From the NCBI GenBank assembly GCA_017380635.1, contig JAFODP010000003.1, positions 20,124 through 84,123 of the forward strand: a stretch of 64,000 nt of DNA. Direction: 5' to 3'. Shown here piece by piece: positions 18,085-27,289 of this stretch (the stretch's first letter is position 1; the number at the start of each line of letters is the position of its first letter). The notes beneath the pieces were generated by a model, which was not told where the DNA came from, did no database searches, and saw nothing but the letters and a program-made list of their open reading frames with translations. A program made the position numbers and the translations under genes. The DNA comes from Bacteroidales bacterium (GTDB lineage Bacteria; Bacteroidota; Bacteroidia; Bacteroidales; UBA1402).

Positions 18085-21000
18085 TTACCTGCCGCAGAGT
18101 TTGCGGAAGTCGCAGTTTTCGCAGATTTTGTCCTTGTCGCGACGCTTGAAATGGCTCGCTTGGCTGTTGAAGTATTGCTTGTCTAAAAAGTCGACGAGCG
18201 CTGCTTGGAAATCGTCCTGCAAACGACGGAAATTCGTTTGCGATTCGTAGCGGCCAAGGCTGTAAGCAAAGTCGGGCGAATAATCGGGGTTGATGGCCGC
18301 CTGTGTGTAGAACAAAGCCGTGTGCAAAGCAGTCTTGTCGTCGTTGAGCAGCTTGGAGATTTCCGCCGGAATGTCGTTGGGCGATGTTTGCAGCAACAAG
18401 GCATAGAGGTAAGTCTGGAGCGCGTTCAACTGGAAAGACGAAGCTTTGTCGCTGAATATCTTTTCCCAACTCAAAGTGTAAGAGCTTGGTTTACTGCCGG
18501 TTTTATAGTCGAGAATGCGCAACACGCCCTCTTTGTAATCGATGCGGTCGATGATGCCATGCGTGCTGAAGCTATGTTTTCCGTCCACGGGAATGGGCTT
18601 GCTGTTGCTGATGGGCATTTCCATATCGATGATGCGGAAGGGCGCGTAGGCCAAATCGGATTGCAGCATTCTTTCCATGTAAGTTTGCAACAGGCTCAGA
18701 TGCAAGAGGATGCTTCCGCTGTGCTTGGGCATTTCGCCGCTGCTGCGCAGCGGCTTGCCGTACTGGTCGATATGCTGATAATACAACATTTGCGTATGCA
18801 CTTCGAGCAATTCGCGCAGATGCTTTTTGTTTTTAAGCAAGGCCTGAAGATCTTCTTTTTCCACCGACACGCTCAGATTTTCCTGGTGTTCGGCCATCAG
18901 GCGAAGCACGTCTTCCGTTCCGTGGGCAAGGCCTTTCTTCTTGAGCATCAACTCGGTGTAGAGATGCTGCATGCTTTGGTGAAAGATATTACCGCTGATC
19001 AGAGCATCCATTTCCTCGCTCAGTTCTTCCACGGCTTTCAGCTTGGCGATGCGCTCGTAGTAGAATTTTGTTTCGCAAGTGATGAAGGTTTTCAGCGCCG
19101 AGGGCGATAACTTTTCCGGCATGACGACGCCTTCTCTGGAAATATCGCTGGCAAAACTTTGGCTGTTCATCCTGCCTCCGATAGACGATTGCTGAATATC
19201 CAGGCCCGATTCCATCAACAACTGACGCAGGAAACGGCTCATCTCGGCTTTCTTGTTTCCTCGGTTGGCATTGCAGTAACAAAGCGTTATATTCTTGGCT
19301 CTCTGCAAAATGCGCATGAAATAATAGGCCGATATGGCATCCTGATGTTGCGGCATGCTCAGTCCGTAGGCCAGACGGATATGATAGGGAATGAACGAAT
19401 GATCTTGCGACGATTGCGGCAGATCGCCTTCGTTGGCCGAAAGGAAGAGCAAGTTGTCGAAGTCGAGGTTGCGCGTTTCCAACAACCCCATCAGCTGCAA
19501 GCCGCCCAAAGGTTCGCCGGAAAAGGGAATGGACAGATTCAACACTTGCGAGAGCAATCGTTTATAGGTGCTGAAATTCACTTCGATGATGCCTTCCTTT
19601 ATCATGTCCTGCAACGGCCTCAGTGCCTGATGACAAAGGAAAAGACTTTCCTGATAGAGTGGCATCATGTTTTCGTTTTCGTCGTCCTCCTTGTTGTTTT
19701 TGTCGGCAGCGGCGTCGGCCAGCAAGCGGATCATATCGAGCAGCAATTGCCCCAAATCGACCACCTTTTCCACCGGACAGAAAAGTCGGGTCAACACATC
19801 GTCCTTGTGAAAAAATGGGGCCGGACAAGCAAAAAGATGCTGTTCCGACAATTCGTCGGCCAAGGCTTTGGCTTGCTCGCTGATGCGGCGGATATAACTG
19901 TTTTGCAACAAGGGCAGGCTGTATTTGCTACGGAATTTCGCGTGAGAAGAACTGCTTGTCGCCGCGTCGCAGTGCAGCAGTACGATTTGCTGAATCAGGC
20001 TGAAAACGGGCGTTTGCGTCAGGGGATAACCCATGGTGATGTTGAATGTGCCGATGTCTTGCGGCAAACTGTGCAGCATAGGCAAAAGCAGCGATTCGTT
20101 ACACAGCACGATGGCCGATTGGCTGCCCGAATATTGTTTAAGCCATTGACTGGCTGCATAATGCGCTTGCGCGTTTTCCGAAGAAGAGGCAATGATGCGG
20201 ATGTTTTTTTCGCGACGCAGAAAATCGTCGTAAGGATGATTTGGCAATTCGTTGGGGAAAAGCTTGAGATTGCGGCGCATGAATCGTCCGGCTTCGTGCA
20301 CGAAAGCTTCCGGCATGTTGTCGTCGTCATCGCAGTAATAATGGTCGTAATCCCAATAGAACATCGCTTTGCCGTTTTCCTTGAAATGAAGGAAGAGTTT
20401 TTCTTCGCATTTGTTCAGCGCGTTGAAACCCACAAAGACATAATTTTCGGCCGGAAAAGCGTGCGTACTATAGATTTCCCAATTTTCCGCGATTTCGCGC
20501 AGATACATACCTTCGTACACGACAGCTTCTTTGCTAAGGCGCTGTTTGAATGCGTTATACAACTGAAACATCTTGTTCCACAGATGCACGAAATTGTTCT
20601 TGATGGGGCTGTTGTCGTCGCTGTTGCTCTTGAATTGTTTGAAGAACGACTGCAGCATTTCCACTTGCTCGGCCGACAGATGGCTGAAATCGTCTTTGAA
20701 AGCTTCGGTTTCCGAAATCAGGCGGAATACCTGTTGCGCATCGGCCAGGTTTTTGTCGATATTGTCGAAATCTTGCAGCAGGATTTTTCCCCAGCCATAA
20801 AAATCGTCGAAGCTTTCGCTGCTGTCTTTGAAGATTTTGCGATATTCCTGAAAAAGCAATCCGTTCAGATAGATAGGGTCGCCGATGCTCCAGATTTTTC
20901 CTTCGGCGTTGCGGGCTTTGCACAGCGCAAACAACTCGTTGATGCCCACATATTGCGGCGTCCACAGAGGTTTGCCTGCCACCTGATAAAGCGCCTTGTT

Positions 21001-21111
21001 GAAAAACAGACGCGCACGTTTGTTGGGAAAAACCATCGTCACCCGATGCAGATGATGGCCTTTTTTATGGTAAAGATCTTTCGCAACCAGAGATAAAAAA
21101 CTGTTTTCCAT
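18085..21111 (-). CDS. AddB-like subunit with PD-(D/E)XK nuclease
   Basis: This 1008-residue protein resembles the AddB partner of the AddAB helicase-nuclease, which resects double-strand breaks for RecA. The C-terminal nuclease is visible as GIIDRIDYKEG followed by RILDYKTG (about 845-870). Four cysteines fit the AddB iron-sulfur staple: C679 in TFITCETKFYY and C997, C1000 and C1006 in ICENCDFRKLC at the end. The N-terminal half is an inactivated-helicase-like region without a clear Walker A. The start at 21111 was chosen as the first ATG; a TTG 6 bases upstream is possible. It lies 6 bases after addA. Confidence 0.88.
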   Translation of the reverse strand: MENSFLSLVAKDLYHKKGHHLHRVTMVFPNKRARLFFNKALYQVAGKPLWTPQYVGINELFALCKARNAEGKIWSIGDPIYLNGLLFQEYRKIFKDSSESFDDFYGWGKILLQDFDNIDKNLADAQQVFRLISETEAFKDDFSHLSAEQVEMLQSFFKQFKSNSDDNSPIKNNFVHLWNKMFQLYNAFKQRLSKEAVVYEGMYLREIAENWEIYSTHAFPAENYVFVGFNALNKCEEKLFLHFKENGKAMFYWDYDHYYCDDDDNMPEAFVHEAGRFMRRNLKLFPNELPNHPYDDFLRREKNIRIIASSSENAQAHYAASQWLKQYSGSQSAIVLCNESLLLPMLHSLPQDIGTFNITMGYPLTQTPVFSLIQQIVLLHCDAATSSSSHAKFRSKYSLPLLQNSYIRRISEQAKALADELSEQHLFACPAPFFHKDDVLTRLFCPVEKVVDLGQLLLDMIRLLADAAADKNNKEDDENENMMPLYQESLFLCHQALRPLQDMIKEGIIEVNFSTYKRLLSQVLNLSIPFSGEPLGGLQLMGLLETRNLDFDNLLFLSANEGDLPQSSQDHSFIPYHIRLAYGLSMPQHQDAISAYYFMRILQRAKNITLCYCNANRGNKKAEMSRFLRQLLMESGLDIQQSSIGGRMNSQSFASDISREGVVMPEKLSPSALKTFITCETKFYYERIAKLKAVEELSEEMDALISGNIFHQSMQHLYTELMLKKKGLAHGTEDVLRLMAEHQENLSVSVEKEDLQALLKNKKHLRELLEVHTQMLYYQHIDQYGKPLRSSGEMPKHSGSILLHLSLLQTYMERMLQSDLAYAPFRIIDMEMPISNSKPIPVDGKHSFSTHGIIDRIDYKEGVLRILDYKTGSKPSSYTLSWEKIFSDKASSFQLNALQTYLYALLLQTSPNDIPAEISKLLNDDKTALHTALFYTQAAINPDYSPDFAYSLGRYESQTNFRRLQDDFQAALVDFLDKQYFNSQASHFKRRDKDKICENCDFRKLCGR

Positions 21112-21117
21112 ACGCAA

Positions 21118-24100
21118 TCAACATTTAACAATTTCGCCTTGTTCCACATACCAAAGGTAACCTTCCACCTTGTCGAAGCCCATTTTTTTGAGCAAGTGAA
21201 TGTATTCCTGCACCTGTTTTCGGTAGCTTTTCTGTTCTTTTCCAAATTTAAAATCGATCACCACTACGCGATCTTCTTTCATCACCACGCGGTCGGGACG
21301 ACGTTCCTGCAAATGTCCGCTTTCGTCTTCGAAGAGAATGGAACATTCGTTGTATAATTGATAATCGCCGCTATACCAATCTTTTACCTCTTCTTGCGCC
21401 AGGGCCTTTCGGGTAAAATCCAGATAATTGTCTTTTTCATCGCGTGCAATCAGCCCGTCGTTGATGAGGCTTTGCACGGCTCTTTCCACATCTTCTTGGT
21501 GATGAATCAGTTCGAATAGATGATGCAGCAATTTGCCTCGTTGGATGTAGCTGCTTTCCTGGTTTTCCTCGTCGCGGATAAAGTCTTTAGAACGATTCGA
21601 TTGACGGAATTGCGTTTGTCCCTCTTCGTTGACAAAGGCCATTTCCATATAGTTGTCCTGACTGTCTTCTTCGCGGCTGCTGTCAACCGGCGCATCGCCC
21701 ATGCAAAAAGCATCGTCCTTGAATTCGAGACAAGTTTGCAGCAGATCGCCCACTGTTTTCAGCTCGCCGCCTTCCTTCATTTTTCTGGCATAAACAATCA
21801 GGTTGTACTGCGGACGCGTGAAGGCAACGTACAACAGGTTCAGGCTGTCCATCAGCATTTGTTGGCTTTCTTGCTTGAATTCCTTTTCGAACAAACTGTC
21901 GGCCATGTGATGACTATAGTTGATGGGCAACAATTGCATCTGAGCGTAAGGTTCTTCTTGCGGTTCGCACCACACTTTGGGTGTTTTATGGCCACCGCTT
22001 TCAATCAAAGGCCAATGGCAGAATGGCACGATAATGGTGTGCGCGGCCAGACCTTTGGCTTTGTGGATGGTCATCATGCGGATACCGCAACTTTGCTGTT
22101 TGGATGGCAGCGCGGCCTGCGAGAGCGTTTCGTCCCAATATTGCAGAAAATCACCCAGATAAGGATGGCTTTTGTTGAGATAATCGTTCAGGTAATCCAT
22201 GAAGGCGAAGAGATATTCGCTTTCGTCGCGGAAATTTTGTCCGGCATTGTCGGCATCAAGGGCCAAGTGTCGGTAAATGGCGTACACCATTTCGGTGAGC
22301 GGCAATTGCGAGAGGCTTTCGCATTCGGCCTTGAAGGCTTCGAACAAAGCAGGACGGCTGTGTCTGATTTCTTCGGCGGCAATATCGTCTTGCGGACAAT
22401 GTATCAGTTTCATGCCGGCAATGATGATGCGCAGCAAATTCGATGATCCCAATTCGAAAGCTTCGTCCGAAATAACGTGAAAACCTTCGCCATGGAGTCG
22501 TGTGGCAATTTTGGCAATTTCTTTATTGTCGCGCGTAAGGATGCAGATGTCTTTCACTTTGGCTTGGGCGGCTTGCGGATCTTGCAGTTGTTTCAATGTC
22601 TCGAGCAAAGCTTCCATCATGTCTTCGTCGTAGTTGTCCTTGTCGAAAAGGCGGATGCCCACGTAACCATCTTTGTCTTTCTTTTGGCAATGTTGTTCCA
22701 CGTCCTGATAGGCTTTGCTTATTTGTCCGGCCAAGTTTTCGTCGAGCATATCGGCACAATGATGGATGATGCTTTCGGGCGCTTGTGTAAAGAACTGATT
22801 GTTGAAGTCGATGATGTGCTTGCGGCTGCGCCAATTGTCTTTCATGGGAATGATGTCCACTTCTTGTTCGTGGAAACTGTTCTCGATATTGTTCAGAATG
22901 CTCCAGTCGCCGTTGCGGAAGCGGTAGATGGATTGTTTCACGTCGCCCACAATGAGGCTGTCTTGCCATTGCGTGGCCAGGCATTCCTTGAGCAAATGAC
23001 GGAAATTGTTCCATTGCAGATGCGAAGTGTCCTGAAACTCGTCTATCATGATATGCTTCAGATGCGCCCCGATTTTCTCGAAAATAAAGGAAGCATCGCT
23101 GTCGCCCACCATGTCTTTCAGCAGATAAGACGTGTCGCTCAACACGAAGCGGTTTTCTTCTCGGTTGATGCTCTTGGCGCTTTCGGAAATACTGTTGAGC
23201 AATCCGATTTTGAACAAATGTTTCAGGCTCAGGCAGATGCTGTTCCATTCGCGGCGATGCTGTTCTTGAAAGGCAATGGCTTGTCCCAGCAAAGCTTGCA
23301 GGCGGCTTTCGGCCAAATCTCTGATGAGGCTGTTTTTCCCCCACATATCGAGATTGTCCACGCCATCCAGGGCTCTTTTGCCCGCGGCTTTGAAAAATTC
23401 GCCTTTGCGCAGCGCGATAAAGAAGCCCGCCAGGCCGCTTTTTCCGTATTTTATGTCGTCGATACTCAGGGCATTGTTTTCCAACAGATGGAAAAATTCA
23501 TCCGCATACTGCGACAATTGTTTTTCTATTTCCTGTTTCTTGTTTTTCAGCAAGCTATGGTAATTCTTCAGGAAATCCTTGTCTTTCAGCGCTTGCGAAA
23601 TTTTATGACGATGCTGTTGGAATTTTTCTTCGTAGATGGCTCGGCCGAAACGTTTCATCTCGTCTTGCACGCGATGGCTGTGACCTTCTTCCATCTGGCT
23701 GTGCATGAAATCTTCTATCCACTGCAGGAGGCTTTCATCTTCGTTGGCATGTTCGAAAAGATTATCGACGGCTTCTTCCACCACGCTGTTTGCGTCGAGT
23801 TCGATGTTGAAACTGCTGCCGATGCCCAGTTCGCGCGCCAGATGTCGCAAAATGCGCTGAAAAAAACTGTCGATGGTTTCAATCTGAAAATGAGCGTAGT
23901 TGTGCAGAATGAGCCGAAGCGCTTGCGAGGCATTGCGGATAATTTCTTCCTGGCTGAGCTTTCGCATGCTTTTGGTGTCGGCATCGTACACTTGCAATTC
24001 TTCCTGGATTTTTCCAAGCAGACTATCGGGATGATGCAGGGCTTTTTCCTTGTCGCAAAGAATGGCCAGATCGTTCAGCACGCGGTTTTTCATTTCGCCG

Positions 24101-24240
24101 GCCGCCTTGTTGGTAAAGGTGACGGCCAGGATGTTCTGGTAAGCATCCGGACGACGTATCAACAGTTTGATGTATTCCAATGCCAGACGATAGGTTTTTC
24201 CGCTGCCGGCAGAGGCTTTGTAGACATTCAGTTTCGACAT
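21118..24240 (-). CDS. AddA-like UvrD/RecB-family helicase-nuclease
   Basis: The 1040-residue protein has the superfamily 1 helicase motifs: Walker A KASAGSGKTYRLA (8-20), motif Ia VTFTNKAAGEMKNR (about 40-53), motif II MIDEFQDTSHLQW near 390 and MTIHKAKGL near 705. The C-terminus has a RecB-type nuclease with RRPDRVVM and VVIDFKFG near 1005. It pairs with the AddB-like gene immediately downstream for repair of double-strand breaks in the cytoplasm. It is transcribed from a promoter at 24263 that is divergent from that of ilvE. Confidence 0.93.
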   Translation of the reverse strand: MSKLNVYKASAGSGKTYRLALEYIKLLIRRPDAYQNILAVTFTNKAAGEMKNRVLNDLAILCDKEKALHHPDSLLGKIQEELQVYDADTKSMRKLSQEEIIRNASQALRLILHNYAHFQIETIDSFFQRILRHLARELGIGSSFNIELDANSVVEEAVDNLFEHANEDESLLQWIEDFMHSQMEEGHSHRVQDEMKRFGRAIYEEKFQQHRHKISQALKDKDFLKNYHSLLKNKKQEIEKQLSQYADEFFHLLENNALSIDDIKYGKSGLAGFFIALRKGEFFKAAGKRALDGVDNLDMWGKNSLIRDLAESRLQALLGQAIAFQEQHRREWNSICLSLKHLFKIGLLNSISESAKSINREENRFVLSDTSYLLKDMVGDSDASFIFEKIGAHLKHIMIDEFQDTSHLQWNNFRHLLKECLATQWQDSLIVGDVKQSIYRFRNGDWSILNNIENSFHEQEVDIIPMKDNWRSRKHIIDFNNQFFTQAPESIIHHCADMLDENLAGQISKAYQDVEQHCQKKDKDGYVGIRLFDKDNYDEDMMEALLETLKQLQDPQAAQAKVKDICILTRDNKEIAKIATRLHGEGFHVISDEAFELGSSNLLRIIIAGMKLIHCPQDDIAAEEIRHSRPALFEAFKAECESLSQLPLTEMVYAIYRHLALDADNAGQNFRDESEYLFAFMDYLNDYLNKSHPYLGDFLQYWDETLSQAALPSKQQSCGIRMMTIHKAKGLAAHTIIVPFCHWPLIESGGHKTPKVWCEPQEEPYAQMQLLPINYSHHMADSLFEKEFKQESQQMLMDSLNLLYVAFTRPQYNLIVYARKMKEGGELKTVGDLLQTCLEFKDDAFCMGDAPVDSSREEDSQDNYMEMAFVNEEGQTQFRQSNRSKDFIRDEENQESSYIQRGKLLHHLFELIHHQEDVERAVQSLINDGLIARDEKDNYLDFTRKALAQEEVKDWYSGDYQLYNECSILFEDESGHLQERRPDRVVMKEDRVVVIDFKFGKEQKSYRKQVQEYIHLLKKMGFDKVEGYLWYVEQGEIVKC

Positions 24241-24262
24241 GATTCAAGAAAAATTAGCCACG

Positions 24263-24293
24263 CGAAAGTATAAGAATCTGCGTAAAAATCCAA
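24263..24293 (-). promoter_or_regulatory. Promoter of addAB
   Basis: On the minus strand TTG (24291-24293) is followed after 20 bases by TACTTTCG (24263-24270), a near match to TAnnTTTG, 22 bases before the addA ATG. Confidence 0.7.
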
Positions 24294-24303
24294 TAGATTT
24301 TTA

Positions 24304-24335
24304 TTTGAATAATCGCCATTTCTGTTGTATCTTCG
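24304..24335 (+). promoter_or_regulatory. Promoter of ilvE
   Basis: TTTG (24304-24307) is followed after exactly 20 bases by TATCTTCG (24328-24335). It lies 55 bases upstream of the ilvE ATG, back to back with the addAB promoter. Confidence 0.75.
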
Positions 24336-24390
24336 CAGCTAATTTTTTAGAGAAAAAACAGCAATCAAAACAAGCTAACGATAATAGATT

Positions 24391-25407
24391 ATGGAAACTA
24401 TCAATTGGTCTGATTTGTCGTTCTCGTATATACCGACAGATTATAATGTCCGTTGCTATTGGCGCAACGGTGAGTGGGGTGAACTGGAAGTGTCGTCTTC
24501 GGAATATATACCTATGCACATGGCTGCCACTTGTCTGCATTACGGACAGGAAGCTTTCGAAGGTTTGAAGGCTTTCAAAGGTAAGGATGGTAAAATTCGT
24601 ATTTTCCGTCTGGACGAAAATGCCAAGCGTTTGCAATCTTCTTGCGACAGCATTCTCATGCAGCGTCTTCCCGTGGAAAAATTCAAAGAAGCCGTCATCA
24701 AAGCTGTTAAACTGAACGAACGTTTCGTGCCGCCATACGAAAGCGGTGCTTCGCTCTATATTCGTCCTTTGCTCGTAGGAACGGGTGCTCGCGTGGGTGT
24801 GAATCCTGCCGATGAATATCTCTTCCTGGTGTTCGTGACGCCCGTAGGTCCTTATTTCAAAACTGGTTTCAAACCGACGGATGTTTGCATTTTGCGCGAA
24901 TTCGACCGTGCGGCTCCGCAGGGAACCGGCAATGTGAAAGTGGGCGGTAATTATGCAGCTTCCTTGCGTTCCGGTGCCATCGCGCACGAAAAAGGTTACA
25001 CGGCCGTGCTTTTCCTCGACTCTAAAGAAAAGAAATATCTGGACGAATGCGGTCCGGCCAACTTCTTCCTTATCAAAGGAAATCAGTATGTGACGCCTGC
25101 TTCCAACAGTATCTTGCCTTCTATCACTAACAAGAGTCTGATGCAGATTGCCGAAGATATGGGTATGGAAGTGGTTCGTCGTCGCATCGAAGTGGACGAA
25201 TTGGCTCATTTCGAAGAAGCCGGCGAATGTGGTACCGCCGCCGTTATCAGTCCGGTAGGCAAAGTGGACGATATCGACACAGGCAAGAGCTATGTTTTCT
25301 CCAAGGATGGTCAGCCCGGTAAGGTTTGCGAACAGTTGTACAAAACTTTGCGTGGCATCCAATATGGCGATATCGAAGATAAATATGGTTGGGTAACAGT
25401 GCTTTAA
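24391..25407 (+). CDS. ilvE: Branched-chain amino acid aminotransferase
   Basis: The 338-residue PLP enzyme (fold type IV) catalyses the last transamination to leucine, isoleucine and valine. NVKVGGNYAASLRSG near 180 holds the Schiff-base lysine, and YLDECGPANFFLI near 213 is the family signature around the cofactor. HYGQEAFEGLKAF near 50 is the usual N-terminal motif. The length matches the class II bacterial enzymes. It opens a plus-strand cluster with trmB (9 bases downstream) and mrp. Confidence 0.96.
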   Translation: METINWSDLSFSYIPTDYNVRCYWRNGEWGELEVSSSEYIPMHMAATCLHYGQEAFEGLKAFKGKDGKIRIFRLDENAKRLQSSCDSILMQRLPVEKFKEAVIKAVKLNERFVPPYESGASLYIRPLLVGTGARVGVNPADEYLFLVFVTPVGPYFKTGFKPTDVCILREFDRAAPQGTGNVKVGGNYAASLRSGAIAHEKGYTAVLFLDSKEKKYLDECGPANFFLIKGNQYVTPASNSILPSITNKSLMQIAEDMGMEVVRRRIEVDELAHFEEAGECGTAAVISPVGKVDDIDTGKSYVFSKDGQPGKVCEQLYKTLRGIQYGDIEDKYGWVTVL

Positions 25408-25416
25408 TCAATTTCG

Positions 25417-26166
25417 ATGGGAAAGAATAAATTACAGAAATTTGCAGATATGAAACAGTGGGCTCATGTATATGAGTTCGCGCAGAGCGATTTTGCCCAC
25501 AACGATCACGAACTGAAAGGCCATTGGGGTGGAAAAGTGTTTGGCAACGATCGTCCCATAGTGTTGGAATTGGGTTGTGGCAAAGGCGAATACAGCGTTG
25601 GTTTGGCCGAAATCTATCCCGACAAAAATTTTATCGGTATCGATATCAAAGGTTCGCGCATGTGGACCGGCGCCCGTATCGCTCAGGAAAAATCCATGAC
25701 CAATGTGGCTTTTCTGCGCACGCATATCGAGTTTCTGCCGCATTTCTTTGCCGAAAACGAAATTGCCGAAATATGGCTCACTTTCCCCGATCCGCAGATG
25801 AAGAAAACGCGCAAGCGTCTCACTTCCACTCGTTTCATGCAAGATTACGAAGCGATGCTTTGTCCCGGCGGTTGCATCCATCTCAAGACCGACAGTCAGT
25901 TTATGTTCCGTTATACCTTGGCTATGATAGAAGAAAATGCCTTACCGGTGCAGTATCAGACTTTCAATTTGTACGAAGAGGGCGTTTTGTTGGCTGCCCA
26001 AGTGCCTAATATCCAGACTTTCTACGAAAAACAATGGTTGGATCGCGGTTTGGATATCAAGTATGTGCGTTTCGGTCTGGAACATGAACAGCCTTGGCAA
26101 GAACCCGAGGTGGAAATCGAACCCGACGAATATCGTTCTTTCGGCCGCAGCGCCCGTGTGCAATAA
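25417..26166 (+). CDS. trmB: tRNA (guanine-N7)-methyltransferase
   Basis: The 249-residue enzyme makes m7G46 in the variable loop of tRNAs using S-adenosylmethionine. The SAM motif is VLELGCGKGEYSVGLA near 48, followed by FIGIDIKGSRMW, and the catalytic and tRNA-binding region is WLTFPDPQMKKTRKRL near 118. It lies 9 bases after ilvE and 39 bases before mrp. A short direct repeat straddles its stop codon. Confidence 0.95.
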   Translation: MGKNKLQKFADMKQWAHVYEFAQSDFAHNDHELKGHWGGKVFGNDRPIVLELGCGKGEYSVGLAEIYPDKNFIGIDIKGSRMWTGARIAQEKSMTNVAFLRTHIEFLPHFFAENEIAEIWLTFPDPQMKKTRKRLTSTRFMQDYEAMLCPGGCIHLKTDSQFMFRYTLAMIEENALPVQYQTFNLYEEGVLLAAQVPNIQTFYEKQWLDRGLDIKYVRFGLEHEQPWQEPEVEIEPDEYRSFGRSARVQ

Positions 26167-26190
26167 ACCTCGTGCCTACGTGCAATAAAC
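26158..26190. repeat. Short direct repeat around the trmB stop
   Basis: GTGCAATAAAC occurs at 26158-26168 and again at 26180-26190, with a period of 22 bases. The first copy includes the trmB stop codon and the second lies in the gap before mrp. It looks like a small tandem duplication. Confidence 0.9.
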
Positions 26191-26205
26191 ATAAATCTAA
26201 CAACA

Positions 26206-27273
26206 ATGACCTTATATCCTCAATTGATTATCGATGCCCTGGCCAAGGTGCGTTATCCCGGCAGTGGCAAGAATCTTATCGAGGCGGAAATGGTAGAAGA
26301 TAATATCCGCATCGATGGCAACAAAGTGACTTTCTCGCTGATTTTTGAAAAAGAAAACGATCCTTTCATCAAGTCGGTGGTGAAGGCGGCCGAGTCGGCT
26401 ATCCTTACTTTTGTGGGCGAAGATGTTGATATCAAAGGTAATATCTCCTTGAAATTCAAGAAGGAACTGCCCAAGCCTGCCGAAGGCGAAAAGCCTTTGT
26501 CGAAGGTGAAGCATATCATTGCCATTTCGTCGGGCAAAGGGGGCGTGGGAAAATCAACCGTGTCGTCCAATCTGGCGGTGGCTTTGGCCAAGCAAGGATA
26601 TAAGGTGGGCTTGTTGGATGCCGATATTTTCGGCCCATCTATTCCCAAAATGTTCGGTATCGAAGGGGCGCGTCCGGTGCTGGAAACGGTGGATGGTCGT
26701 GATTTGATTGCGCCGGAGGAAAAATTCGGCGTGAAGATACTTTCTATCGGCTTTTTTGTAGAACCCAAGCAGGCTATACTTTGGCGCGGCAGCATGGCTT
26801 CCAATGCGCTGAAACAACTTATCAACGAAGGTAATTGGGGCGAATTGGACTATTTCCTTATCGACTTGCCTCCCGGCACCAGCGATATTCATCTTACTCT
26901 TATTCAGAGTCTTGAACTTAGCGGTGCCATCGTGGTGACCACGCCGCAGCAAGTGGCCTTGGCCGATGCTCGCAAGGGTATAGATATGTTCCAGAACGAA
27001 AAAGTGGATGTGCCCATTTTGGGTTTGGTGGAAAATATGTCTTGGTTCACACCGGCCGAATTGCCCAACAATCGTTACTACATTTTCGGCAAGGATGGCG
27101 GCAAGCAATTGGCTATCGAAACCGGCACGCGTCTGTTGGGACAAATTCCCTTGGTACAGAGTGTTTGCGAATGTGGTGATGCCGGTGCGCCCATTGCCAC
27201 GCAAGACAATAGCATCATGGGCATGGCTTTTGCCGAGCTGGCCGAGGTGCTGAGCACGCTTTGTCAGGAATAA
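26206..27273 (+). CDS. mrp: Mrp/NBP35-family iron-sulfur cluster carrier ATPase
   Basis: The 355-residue protein has an N-terminal DUF59-like domain (about 5-90) and a P-loop ATPase with the deviant Walker A ISSGKGGVGKST near 105. The family binds and transfers Fe-S clusters in the cytoplasm. The place where most relatives have the cluster-binding CPxC reads ENMSWFTPAELPNNRYYIFG here, without cysteines, so a different ligand set or another role has to be considered. It is the third gene of the ilvE cluster and converges with the AraC regulator with only 16 bases between the stop codons; no terminator was seen there. Confidence 0.92.
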   Translation: MTLYPQLIIDALAKVRYPGSGKNLIEAEMVEDNIRIDGNKVTFSLIFEKENDPFIKSVVKAAESAILTFVGEDVDIKGNISLKFKKELPKPAEGEKPLSKVKHIIAISSGKGGVGKSTVSSNLAVALAKQGYKVGLLDADIFGPSIPKMFGIEGARPVLETVDGRDLIAPEEKFGVKILSIGFFVEPKQAILWRGSMASNALKQLINEGNWGELDYFLIDLPPGTSDIHLTLIQSLELSGAIVVTTPQQVALADARKGIDMFQNEKVDVPILGLVENMSWFTPAELPNNRYYIFGKDGGKQLAIETGTRLLGQIPLVQSVCECGDAGAPIATQDNSIMGMAFAELAEVLSTLCQE

Positions 27274-27289
27274 TGTAGCTGTTTACTTT

